Positions 1-6,554 of a stretch of 11,042 bases of DNA are shown in pieces. A program made the position numbers and the translations under genes. Location of the stretch: contig DUTQ01000223.1 in the NCBI GenBank assembly GCA_012841995.1, positions 1 through 11,042 on the forward strand, written 5' to 3'. This DNA is from Thermoanaerobacterales bacterium. GTDB lineage: Bacteria; Bacillota; Thermosediminibacteria; Thermosediminibacterales; Tepidanaerobacteraceae. Positions within the stretch are counted from its first letter, which is position 1; the number at the start of each line of letters is the position of its first letter. The notes beneath the pieces are model-generated. The model did not search any database. It was not told the DNA's origin and worked only from the letters and a program-made list of their open reading frames with translations.

Positions 1-1
1 C

Positions 2-454
2 CCTATAGAAGAAAAAAACAGTGAATTATTTAGATTTTTTTTAAAAACACTTTATGTGCTTACAAACTGGACTTGCTATGAAACACTGAGTCGCATATTT
101 GAGATTAAGCTCATGGCAATACAGGGTTTTACTCCCCAAATATCCCAATGTGCAGCATGTGGAAGTAAATTAACCGATGAGATAAAATTCAGCCCCGCAC
201 TTGGAGGAGTTATTTGTAAAAAATGCTTTGACAAGGACAGAGAAGCTGTTATTATAGATAAAAATACATTATATACAATGCACATAATGTTGAAAAAAAC
301 CTATGAAGCATTGGCAAATCTAAACATTTCTTGTAAAATAAATACACAGCTAAAAAAATCCTTGCATTTGTTTATACAGAATCAGCTTGATTATAAATTT
401 AAGACACTGAAGTTTATCGAAGATATAAACAAATTAAAAGTTAAAGAGAAGTAG
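2..454 (+). CDS. recO: DNA repair protein RecO, C-terminal part (5' end outside window)
   Basis: RecO loads RecA onto SSB-coated single-stranded DNA together with RecR during recombinational repair. The reading frame is open from base 2 with no stop, so about 150 C-terminal residues of a protein usually near 250 are present; the N-terminal OB-fold lies upstream of the window. The family signature is clear: a helical stretch ending in FEIKLMAIQGFTPQ, then CAACG, then FSPALGGVICKKC. The two CxxC pairs are the zinc-binding site typical of many RecO proteins. A GTG at 56 could begin an ORF, but conserved RecO sequence continues upstream of it (LFRFFLKTLYV), so it is not the start. The gene ends 13 nt before spoIIM, which has its own strong ribosome binding site, suggesting co-transcription. 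Confidence 0.9.
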   Translation, partial: PIEEKNSELFRFFLKTLYVLTNWTCYETLSRIFEIKLMAIQGFTPQISQCAACGSKLTDEIKFSPALGGVICKKCFDKDREAVIIDKNTLYTMHIMLKKTYEALANLNISCKINTQLKKSLHLFIQNQLDYKFKTLKFIEDINKLKVKEK

Positions 455-467
455 TAGGAGGATATAA

Positions 468-1064
468 ATGGAAGAGATATTTGCTACATTTCAAGACAAG
501 AAAAAATTCATATGGCTTTCATCAATAATTTTTATTGTTGGTATCATAATTGGCTATTTATCATTAAGTTACCATCCGGAATTTGTTATATCAAATATGA
601 AAAAACTCATGGGAAATGTACTAGAAATAAGTAAAGCTATGAAAGAGCGCAACTGGGTATATATTGTTGGGCTAATATTTCAAAACAATTTAAAGGCATT
701 ACTTATAGTTATATTTGGAGGTATCGTTTTTGGCATTATTCCGTTTCTTGGAATATTATTTAATGGTTTTGTGGTAGGAGCAGTTTCAGCTCTTAATTTC
801 TTAAAAGGAAATTCTCTTGCATTTTTCATAGCATCATTACTTCCTCATGGTATATTGGAACTCCCAGTAATTATAGTCGGAGGTGCATTTGGTTTAAAAT
901 TAGGCTATGATATTATTATTCCCCGTGGAAAGAAGCGCATAGCTCTTATTAAAGAGAACCTGAGAGACAGTACATTAGCACTTGGCATTTTGCTCCCACT
1001 TCTTTTTGTAGCGTCTATTATTGAAACAGTTATAACCCCGGCTATTGCTAAAGTATTTTTATAA
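468..1064 (+). CDS. spoIIM: Stage II sporulation protein M family (DUF95) membrane protein
   Basis: This 198-residue integral membrane protein belongs to the SpoIIM/DUF95 family. In B. subtilis SpoIIM works with SpoIID and SpoIIP in septal peptidoglycan thinning and engulfment during sporulation. The sequence shows about five hydrophobic segments: roughly residues 14-34, 74-92, 93-112, 115-146 and 168-193. Family hallmarks are the NN pair before the second segment, the NGFVVG stretch, and PHGILELPVIIVGG in the fourth segment. A short charged N-terminus (MEEIFATFQDKKK) precedes the first segment. The ATG at 468 follows AGGAGG (456-461) with 6 nt spacing, so the start is secure. It lies 13 nt behind recO. 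Family membership is clear; that this copy is the engulfment SpoIIM rather than another DUF95 paralogue is inferred from its length and the likely spore-forming host. Confidence 0.8.
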   Translation: MEEIFATFQDKKKFIWLSSIIFIVGIIIGYLSLSYHPEFVISNMKKLMGNVLEISKAMKERNWVYIVGLIFQNNLKALLIVIFGGIVFGIIPFLGILFNGFVVGAVSALNFLKGNSLAFFIASLLPHGILELPVIIVGGAFGLKLGYDIIIPRGKKRIALIKENLRDSTLALGILLPLLFVASIIETVITPAIAKVFL

Positions 1065-1072
1065 GCTATATT
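1045..1072 (+). promoter_or_regulatory. Candidate sigma-A promoter for ccpN-ppsR-ppdK
   Basis: TTGCTA (1045-1050) and TATATT (1067-1072), separated by 16 nt, resemble the housekeeping -35/-10 consensus at 4/6 and 5/6 positions. They straddle the spoIIM stop codon. Transcription would begin near 1079, giving a leader of roughly 65 nt before ccpN. The flanking DNA is AT-rich, so chance matches are common, and no terminator was seen between spoIIM and ccpN; readthrough from recO-spoIIM is therefore also possible. Confidence 0.3.
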
Positions 1073-1125
1073 ATAAGAGAGATTGCCAAAAAATTATTTA
1101 TTACAGTCATAGTTTTTTAGTTATT

Positions 1126-1134
1126 AGGAGGGAG
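1126..1134 (+). promoter_or_regulatory. Shine-Dalgarno of ccpN
   Basis: AGGAGGGAG at 1126-1134, continuing as GGAGTGAT (1131-1138), is strongly complementary to the 16S rRNA 3' end. From GGAG (1131-1134) to the ATA at 1144 is 9 nt. The ATG (1137) and GTG (1134) just behind it are in a different frame, which hits a stop at 1167 after about ten codons. The site thus decides where initiation should occur but does not point to a conventional in-frame start codon. Confidence 0.6.
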
Positions 1135-1143
1135 TGATGTTCC

Positions 1144-1776
1144 ATAGAACTAAGCCCAAGACAGATTAGGATTGTGGATATTGTTAAGGAAAGCGAGCCA
1201 ATAACAAGTGAACAGATAGCCGATAAACTTAAACTGACACGAGCAGCATTAAGGCCGGATCTTTCTGTGCTTACTATGGCAGGCATTCTCGATGCAAGAC
1301 CTCGTGTAGGCTATTTTTATACTGGGAGGACCATGAATAGCTTTATTTCGGAAAAAATAGCTAGCATAAAAGTAGATGAAATAAAAGCTGTTCCTATAGT
1401 TATAAACGAAGAGTTATCTGTATATGATGCTATTGTAATGCTTTTTCTAGAAGATGTGGGGACGCTTTTCGTCCTCGATGGAGATGGAAACCTATCAGGT
1501 CTAGTATCAAGAAAAGATCTGCTCAAGATAGCCATAGGGAATGCTGATATTCATAAGATACCGATAGGTGTAATTATGACCAGAATGCCAAATCTTATAA
1601 CTGTAACTACAGAAGAAAGTGCCTATGATGCAGCAAGAAAGATTGTCGATCATCAAGTAGATGCCCTACCTGTTGTAAAGCTTGAAAAAGAAAACAAGCA
1701 AACAAAATATAAAGTTGTTGGCAAGGTCACCAAAACTACAATAACTAAATTATTTGTAGAGCTGGGAAACCTGTAG
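1144..1776 (+). CDS. ccpN: CcpN-like HTH-CBS transcriptional repressor, apparent ATA start
   Basis: In B. subtilis, CcpN represses gluconeogenic genes (gapB, pckA) during growth on glucose. An N-terminal DeoR/LysR-type winged helix (residues about 3-60; ITSEQIADKLKLTRAALRPDL then ARPRVGYFYTG) is followed by two CBS domains (about 80-140 and 145-210; VSRKDLLK, GVIMTRMPNLITV, DALPVV), where nucleotides could bind. From ATA 1144 the protein has 210 residues, close to the B. subtilis length of 212, and its start IELSPRQIRIVDIVKE aligns with the family N-terminus. Upstream in frame there are only TCC, TGT and a TGA stop at 1135. The first conventional in-frame start, GTG 1174, would remove about ten residues of the first helix and has no ribosome binding site. 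The alternative is one extra T near 1140: without it, ATG 1137 reads MSIELSPRQ. The gene is followed after 16 nt by ppsR. Function is well supported; the start is not. Confidence 0.85.
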   Translation: MELSPRQIRIVDIVKESEPITSEQIADKLKLTRAALRPDLSVLTMAGILDARPRVGYFYTGRTMNSFISEKIASIKVDEIKAVPIVINEELSVYDAIVMLFLEDVGTLFVLDGDGNLSGLVSRKDLLKIAIGNADIHKIPIGVIMTRMPNLITVTTEESAYDAARKIVDHQVDALPVVKLEKENKQTKYKVVGKVTKTTITKLFVELGNL

Positions 1777-1778
1777 AA

Positions 1779-1785
1779 GGGAGGG
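1779..1785 (+). promoter_or_regulatory. Shine-Dalgarno of ppsR
   Basis: GGGAGGG at 1779-1785 lies 7 nt before the ATA at 1793, an ideal distance. The nearest conventional start codon, TTG 1797, is in another frame that stops within eight codons. This spacing is the main evidence that ATA is used as the initiation codon. Confidence 0.65.
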
Positions 1786-1792
1786 AAAGCAA

Positions 1793-2617
1793 ATAGTTGA
1801 AGAAAAAGTTAATCCCGTAATCTTTGCGGTATCAGATTCAATTGGGGAAACTGCTGAACTCGTCATTAAGGCAGCCATGATACAATTTAATTCAGGTCAT
1901 ATGGACATAAGAACAGTTCCTTATGTAACCGACAAAGAATACGCAAGTGAAGTCATAGAGGAAGCAAAGGCGACAAAAAACTGTGCTATTGTTTGCACTA
2001 TCATTCTGCCAGATGTGAGGGAGCATCTTATTGAGCTTGCCCAAAAAAACAATATAATGGTTATAGATCTCATGGGGCCAATGATGAAGACTATTTCTAA
2101 ATTGACAAAACTCGAACCACAACTTGAGCCAGGTTTGGTACACAGGATTGATGAGGAATACTTTAGAAAAATGGAGGCCATTGAATTTGCAGTAAAATAC
2201 GATGATGGTAAAGATTCAAGGGGTATATCCAGGGCAGATGTGGTTTTGATAGGTGTATCAAGGACCTCAAAAACGCCTCTTGCCATGTATCTTGCCCACA
2301 AGAGATTAAAAGTGGCAAATATTCCATTAGTACCTGAAGTAACCCCGCCGGATGAAATATTTCATATCCCAGCCGAAAAAATTATTGGTCTTACAATAAC
2401 GCCTGAAAAGCTAAACGAAATAAGGCAGGAGAGGCTCAAAGCGCTTGGCTTGAGCTCTGAAGCAAGCTATGCCAGCCCAAATAGAATAGTAAAGGAAATA
2501 CAATATGCAGAAAACATCATGGATAAGATAGGGTGTAAAAAAATAGATGTTTCAAACAAAGCTGTTGAAGAAATTGCATCTAATATATTAGAAATTATTA
2601 GAAAAGGGGAAAATTGA
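1793..2617 (+). CDS. ppsR: Pyruvate, phosphate dikinase regulatory protein (DUF299), apparent ATA start
   Basis: This bifunctional enzyme inactivates PPDK by ADP-dependent phosphorylation of a Thr near the catalytic His, and reactivates it by Pi-dependent dephosphorylation. From ATA 1793 it has 274 residues, the usual family length (about 270). The conserved N-terminal motif VSDSIGETAELV (about residues 13-24) and the P-loop-like GVSRTSKTP (residues 154-162) are intact, followed by the family stretch NIPLVPEVTPP. The first in-frame ATG, at 1877, would remove 28 residues including SDSIGETAE, so it is not credible as the start of a functional protein. No ATG, GTG or TTG exists in frame between the stop at 1757 and 1877, whereas ATA 1793 sits 7 nt behind GGGAGGG. 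The gene lies between ccpN and ppdK; the ppdK ATG is 2 nt after its stop, implying tight coupling with its own target. Confidence 0.88.
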   Translation: MVEEKVNPVIFAVSDSIGETAELVIKAAMIQFNSGHMDIRTVPYVTDKEYASEVIEEAKATKNCAIVCTIILPDVREHLIELAQKNNIMVIDLMGPMMKTISKLTKLEPQLEPGLVHRIDEEYFRKMEAIEFAVKYDDGKDSRGISRADVVLIGVSRTSKTPLAMYLAHKRLKVANIPLVPEVTPPDEIFHIPAEKIIGLTITPEKLNEIRQERLKALGLSSEASYASPNRIVKEIQYAENIMDKIGCKKIDVSNKAVEEIASNILEIIRKGEN

Positions 2618-2619
2618 AC

Positions 2620-5262
2620 ATGAGCAAAAAATTTGTTTACAGTTTTAAAGAGGGAAGAGCAGAAATGAAAAAACTGCTAGGCGGAAAAGGCGCTAACCTA
2701 GCTGAAATGGTACATATCGGTCTACCGGTACCTATGGGATTCACAGTGACAACTGAGGCATGCCTTGATTATTATAAGCAAGGCGGGAAAATCTCTGATG
2801 AAATAATGGCCCAAATCTTTAATGCATTGGAAGAGCTGGAAAACCAAATGGGAAAAAAACTAGGGGATAAAAACGATCCCTTATTGGTTTCGGTGAGATC
2901 TGGTGCAGTTATTTCCATGCCAGGTATGATGGATACAATATTAAACCTTGGTCTAAACGATGAAAGCGTAAAGGGCCTCGCAAAGAGTACTAAAAATGAG
3001 CGCTTTGCATATGATAGCTACAGAAGGTTTATCCAGATGTTTGGAGATGTAGTTCTTGAAATTGAGCACGATAAATTTGAACAAGTAATTGATAAAGTAA
3101 AGGCAGAAAAGAACGTAGATATGGACACCGATCTTGATGCTAATGATTGGCAGAAAGTTATTGAACAATATAAAGAAATTATAAAACAGGAAACAGGCAA
3201 GAGTTTCCCGCAAGAACCAAAAGAGCAACTTGTCATGGCAATTGAAGCTGTATTTAGATCATGGAATAATCAGCGCGCAAAAGTTTATAGGAGAATCAAT
3301 AAAATCCCTGATGACCTTGGTACTGCAGTAAACGTACAGACAATGGTTTTCGGCAACAAGGGTGAGGATTCTGGAACCGGTGTAGCATTTACAAGGAATC
3401 CCTCTACTGGTGAAAACAAGGTTTATGGTGAGTTTCTCATGAATGCTCAGGGAGAAGACGTGGTCGCAGGAATAAGGACGCCAAAGGGAATTACCGAGCT
3501 TGAAAATGTAATGCCAGAAGTTTACAAGCAATTTATAAATGTATGTGAAACCCTTGAAAAACACTATAAAGATATGCAGGATATAGAATTTACAATTGAA
3601 AATGGAAAATTGTATATGCTTCAAACACGTTCCGGCAAGAGAACAGCTCAAGCAGCTGTTAAAATTGCAGTGGAAATGGTAAAAGAAGGGCTTATAAACA
3701 AGAATGATGCTCTGCTTCGAGTATCACCAGACCAGGTAGTGACACTGCTTCACCGCAGGATTGATCCAGAGGCAGAAGTTGAAGTTTTGGCAAAAGGCCT
3801 ACCGGCATCACCGGGAGCAGGTTCTGGACAAGTTGCTTTTGACCCTGATGAATCAGAAGAACTTGGCAAACAAGGCAAGAAGGTCATCCTTGTCAGAATG
3901 GAAACAACTCCTGATGATATTCATGGAATAGTGATGGCACAAGGTGTTCTCACAAGTCGCGGTGGAATGACAAGCCATGCCGCCGTCGTTGCTCGTGGAA
4001 TGGGTAAACCTTGTATATGTGGCTGTGATGCCATAAAAATAGACTATGAAAAGCAAGAGTTTACAGTAGGTGGGAAAACTGTTAAAAAAGGAGATTTAAT
4101 CTCTATTGATGGCTCAACTGGTCAAGTCATCCTTGGCGATGTTCCTATGATAGAGCCCGATTTATCGGATGAATTTCAAGAATTGCTCAAATGGGCAAAT
4201 GATGTAAAGGCAATAGGCGTAAGAGCAAATGCTGATGCACCGGATGATGCAAAGACCGCCAGAGAGTTCGGTGCTGAAGGAATTGGGCTTTGCAGGACAG
4301 AGCATATGTTTATGGCTCAAGACCGTTTGCCAATAGTTCAGCAAATGATTTTATCTGAAACACTAGAACAAAGGGAAGAAGCATTAGCCAAGTTATTGCC
4401 CATCCAACAGAAAGACTTTGAAGGAATTCTGGAGGCAATGCAGGGGCTGCCGGTAACAATAAGGTTGCTTGACCCACCACTACATGAATTTCTACCTAAT
4501 GCCGAAGAGCTCATAACTGAAATTGCCGAATTAAAACAGGGAAACAACGCAAAAGAACTAGAAGAAAAACGCGAAATGTTGAAAAAGGTCAGGGCACTAA
4601 AAGAATTAAACCCAATGCTTGGCCTGAGAGGCTGCAGACTTGGTTTGGTACACCCGGAGATTTACAAAATGCAGGTTAAAGCAATGATTAAAGCTGCATG
4701 CAGTCTAGCAAAACGGGATATTAAGGTTAAACTTGAAATCGAGATACCACTAGTTGGTCATGAAAATGAGCTCGAGAAGTTAAGACAGCTTGCAGACGAG
4801 ACAGCAAAGGAAATAATTGCACAAGAGGGAGTAAGTGTAGATTATATCATTGGAACGATGATAGAATTGCCCAGAGCTTGCTTGACAGCAAATGAAATAG
4901 CAAAACACGCAGACTTCTTCTCTTTTGGAACAAATGACTTGACTCAAACAACCTTTGGGTTTAGCAGAGATGATGCCGAAGCTAAGTTCCTTCCATACTA
5001 TATTGATGAAAAGATATTGCCTGATAACCCATTTGCTGTTCTGGATAGAAAAGGTGTCGGCTCTCTTATGAAAACCGCCGTTAAACTTGGCCGGGAAGTC
5101 AAGCCTGATTTACTCATAGGCATATGCGGTGAGCATGGTGGTGAGCCCAGTTCTGTTGAGTTTTGCCACGATATAGGTTTGAATTTTGTGAGCTGTTCAC
5201 CATACAGAGTTCCGATTGCAATCCTTGCAGCTGCACAGGCACAATTAAAAAATCAAAGATAA
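2620..5262 (+). CDS. ppdK: Pyruvate, phosphate dikinase
   Basis: PPDK interconverts pyruvate + ATP + Pi and PEP + AMP + PPi in the cytosol, giving anaerobes a reversible PEP/pyruvate step. The product has 880 residues, full length for the family. Domains in order are the ATP-grasp nucleotide-binding part (about 1-340, starting FKEGRAEMKKLLGGKGANLAEM), the phosphohistidine swivel domain (about 390-510; GGMTSHAAVVARG with His453 as phosphocarrier and Thr451 as likely PpsR target), and the PEP/pyruvate TIM barrel (about 530-875; GLCRTEHMF, FSFGTNDLTQTTFG, and ICGEHGG with Cys836 as probable acid/base residue). All key residues are present. I chose ATG 2620 over an in-frame TTG at 2614: homologues begin MSKK, and GGGG (2606-2609) lies 10 nt upstream. 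It ends the ccpN-ppsR-ppdK unit and is followed by a terminator. Confidence 0.97.
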   Translation: MSKKFVYSFKEGRAEMKKLLGGKGANLAEMVHIGLPVPMGFTVTTEACLDYYKQGGKISDEIMAQIFNALEELENQMGKKLGDKNDPLLVSVRSGAVISMPGMMDTILNLGLNDESVKGLAKSTKNERFAYDSYRRFIQMFGDVVLEIEHDKFEQVIDKVKAEKNVDMDTDLDANDWQKVIEQYKEIIKQETGKSFPQEPKEQLVMAIEAVFRSWNNQRAKVYRRINKIPDDLGTAVNVQTMVFGNKGEDSGTGVAFTRNPSTGENKVYGEFLMNAQGEDVVAGIRTPKGITELENVMPEVYKQFINVCETLEKHYKDMQDIEFTIENGKLYMLQTRSGKRTAQAAVKIAVEMVKEGLINKNDALLRVSPDQVVTLLHRRIDPEAEVEVLAKGLPASPGAGSGQVAFDPDESEELGKQGKKVILVRMETTPDDIHGIVMAQGVLTSRGGMTSHAAVVARGMGKPCICGCDAIKIDYEKQEFTVGGKTVKKGDLISIDGSTGQVILGDVPMIEPDLSDEFQELLKWANDVKAIGVRANADAPDDAKTAREFGAEGIGLCRTEHMFMAQDRLPIVQQMILSETLEQREEALAKLLPIQQKDFEGILEAMQGLPVTIRLLDPPLHEFLPNAEELITEIAELKQGNNAKELEEKREMLKKVRALKELNPMLGLRGCRLGLVHPEIYKMQVKAMIKAACSLAKRDIKVKLEIEIPLVGHENELEKLRQLADETAKEIIAQEGVSVDYIIGTMIELPRACLTANEIAKHADFFSFGTNDLTQTTFGFSRDDAEAKFLPYYIDEKILPDNPFAVLDRKGVGSLMKTAVKLGREVKPDLLIGICGEHGGEPSSVEFCHDIGLNFVSCSPYRVPIAILAAAQAQLKNQR

Positions 5263-5267
5263 AATTT

Positions 5268-5295
5268 GAGGCGCTTGATTGCGCCTCTTTTATTT
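5268..5295 (+). terminator. Intrinsic terminator after ppdK
   Basis: A perfect 7-bp GC-rich stem, GAGGCGC (5268-5274) with GCGCCTC (5281-5287), encloses the loop TTGATT and is followed by TTTTATTT (5288-5295). It starts 5 nt after the ppdK stop codon and should end the ccpN-ppsR-ppdK transcript. I saw no convincing sigma-A promoter in the AT-rich 100 bp between here and dgt. Confidence 0.9.
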
Positions 5296-5397
5296 CACTA
5301 AACAAAAATAGTTAAAAAAATCTCAAATAAAAAAAAGGAAAAATCGAATATATATAGAAATACTAGAAAAAGGCATATTTTTAATGGAGGAAAAATA

Positions 5398-6402
5398 ATG
5401 AATGTCAGAGAAAGGACCGAAGAACTAGAAAAAAGAATACTTTCACCATATGCTGCCTTAAGCTGCAGCAGTAAGGGAAGAGAACATCCGGAACCAAAAT
5501 GCAGCATTAGGACGGAATTTCAAAGAGACAGAGACAGAATCCTTCATTCAAAAGCCTTTAGAAGATTAAAACATAAAACCCAGGTATTTATATCTCCTGA
5601 AGGAGATCATTATCGAACCAGATTAACCCATACATTAGAAGTATCACAGATAGCACGGACCATAACAAGAGCCCTTCGATTAAATGAAGACCTTACAGAA
5701 GCAATCGCATTAGGGCACGATCTAGGGCACACGCCCTTTGGGCATACAGGAGAAGATGTGCTTGATAAGCTTATGAAAGAAGGGTTTAAACACGAACAGC
5801 AAAGCATTCGCATTGTAGAACTGCTGGAACAGGGGAAAGGCCTGAACTTGACTTTGGAGGTAAAAGATGGAATATTAAACCATACAAGTAGTGGAAAACC
5901 AAGCACTCTGGAGGGCCAAGCCGTTAAGATATCTGATTGGATAGCATATATAAATCACGATATAGATGACACAATACGAGCAGGATTACTCAAGCCTGAA
6001 GAATTGCCAGAGGATGCGGTAAATATTTTGGGTAAAAAACATGCAAAAAGAATAGACACCATGATAAAAGATGTTATTACTGAAAGCCAGGGAAAGCCAT
6101 ATGTGAAAATGAGCACACAAATTTATAAAGCCACAGTTCAATTAAGGCAGTTCTTGTTTGATACAGTATATATTGGTTCTAGTGCCAAAGAGCAAGAGGG
6201 AAAAGCTAAGACCATGTTGAAACTCTTATTTGCGTATTTTGTAAAGAATTCAGGGGAAATGCCTGAAGAATTTAATCTTATAGCTAAAAACCAAGGCATA
6301 AAGCGAGCTGTATGTGACTATATAGCCGGCATGACAGATAGTTACGCCAAAGCAAAATTCAAAGAACACTTCATGCCTTCATCATGGCCTTTAAACATGT
6401 GA
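5398..6402 (+). CDS. dgt: Deoxyguanosinetriphosphate triphosphohydrolase-like protein (HD-domain dNTPase)
   Basis: Members of this HD-domain family hydrolyse dNTPs to deoxynucleosides and triphosphate, limiting the dNTP pool. The protein has 334 residues, typical of the shorter Firmicute dGTPase-like group. Visible features are the N-terminal RTEFQRDRDRILHSKAFRRL, the metal-binding H78 in THTLEV, the HD pair H107-D108 in GHDLGHTPFGH (with H111 and H116), and SDWIAYINHDIDD further on, holding the second conserved Asp cluster; the residue after SD is usually Arg and is Trp here. ATG 5398 follows GGAGG (5386-5390) at 7 nt. The gene stands between the ppdK terminator and the dnaG-rpoD pair, a sensible place for an enzyme tuning DNA precursors. 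Substrate preference cannot be read from sequence, and many such homologues act on several dNTPs. Confidence 0.9.
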   Translation: MNVRERTEELEKRILSPYAALSCSSKGREHPEPKCSIRTEFQRDRDRILHSKAFRRLKHKTQVFISPEGDHYRTRLTHTLEVSQIARTITRALRLNEDLTEAIALGHDLGHTPFGHTGEDVLDKLMKEGFKHEQQSIRIVELLEQGKGLNLTLEVKDGILNHTSSGKPSTLEGQAVKISDWIAYINHDIDDTIRAGLLKPEELPEDAVNILGKKHAKRIDTMIKDVITESQGKPYVKMSTQIYKATVQLRQFLFDTVYIGSSAKEQEGKAKTMLKLLFAYFVKNSGEMPEEFNLIAKNQGIKRAVCDYIAGMTDSYAKAKFKEHFMPSSWPLNM

Positions 6403-6433
6403 ATGAAATTATGTATATAAATATGTATAAAAA

Positions 6434-6461
6434 GAAGGAATAATAGATATTGACGTAGAAT
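6434..6461 (+). promoter_or_regulatory. Sigma-H-type promoter upstream of dnaG-rpoD
   Basis: GAAGGAATA (6434-6442) matches the sigma-H -35 consensus RnAGGAwww at every position, and GTAGAAT (6455-6461) matches the -10 consensus RnnGAAT at every position. The spacing is 12 nt, within the usual 11-12. Transcription would start near 6468, about 100 nt before dnaG. A sigma-H promoter serving the rpoD operon is known in B. subtilis, so the biology fits. A sigma-A reading (TTGACG at 6450-6455 with TAAAAA at 6472-6477) overlaps it but has a poor -10. Confidence 0.6.
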
Positions 6462-6510
6462 ATTGTGTATGTAAAAAAGATGGGAGGCGAGAAACAAGGT
6501 TTTAACTTAA

Positions 6511-6519
6511 TGTTGTAAT
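6511..6519 (+). promoter_or_regulatory. Possible extended -10 promoter for dnaG-rpoD
   Basis: TGTTGTAAT reads as an extended -10 element (TGn followed by TGTAAT, 5/6 to TATAAT). The -35 region (GAAACA, 6491-6496) is weak, as extended -10 promoters allow. A start near 6526 would fall inside the 5' arm of the 6524-6542 hairpin, so such transcripts would carry an incomplete hairpin and escape it. Confidence 0.3.
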
Positions 6520-6523
6520 AGAC

Positions 6524-6554
6524 CCTCATCACGTCAATGAGGATATTTTTTTTT
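6524..6554 (+). terminator. Terminator or attenuator hairpin in the dnaG leader
   Basis: CCTCAT (6524-6529) and ATGAGG (6537-6542) form a perfect 6-bp stem with loop CACGTCA, followed by ATA and nine T residues (6546-6554). The T-run ends only 4 nt before the dnaG ribosome binding site AGGTGA (6559-6564). It could stop readthrough from dgt, or act as an attenuator for transcripts starting at the upstream sigma-H promoter. The stem is short, so partial termination is more likely than complete. Confidence 0.65.

Noticed and set aside
1174..1776. GTG 1174 as the ccpN start
   Set aside because: It would delete the first conserved residues of the HTH domain and has no ribosome binding site; family similarity runs upstream to 1144.
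1892..2301. Minus-strand frames opposite ppsR, and similar antisense frames opposite ppdK, dgt, dnaG and rpoD
   Set aside because: They have no ribosome binding sites or recognisable motifs and lie wholly within strongly conserved plus-strand genes, so they are shadows.
1877..2617. ATG 1877 as the ppsR start
   Set aside because: It removes the conserved SDSIGETAE motif and has no Shine-Dalgarno sequence before it.
2614..2619. TTG 2614 as the ppdK start
   Set aside because: It overlaps the ppsR stop and lies too close to the GGGG ribosome binding site; homologues begin with MSKK, encoded from ATG 2620.
5296..5397. Promoter search between the ppdK terminator and dgt
   Set aside because: The stretch is almost pure A/T; TATATA-like strings occur, but none has a credible -35 at the right distance, so no promoter was called although one presumably exists.
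6450..6477. Sigma-A promoter TTGACG / TAAAAA before dnaG
   Set aside because: The -35 is good but no acceptable -10 exists at 16-18 nt; the overlapping sigma-H boxes fit far better.
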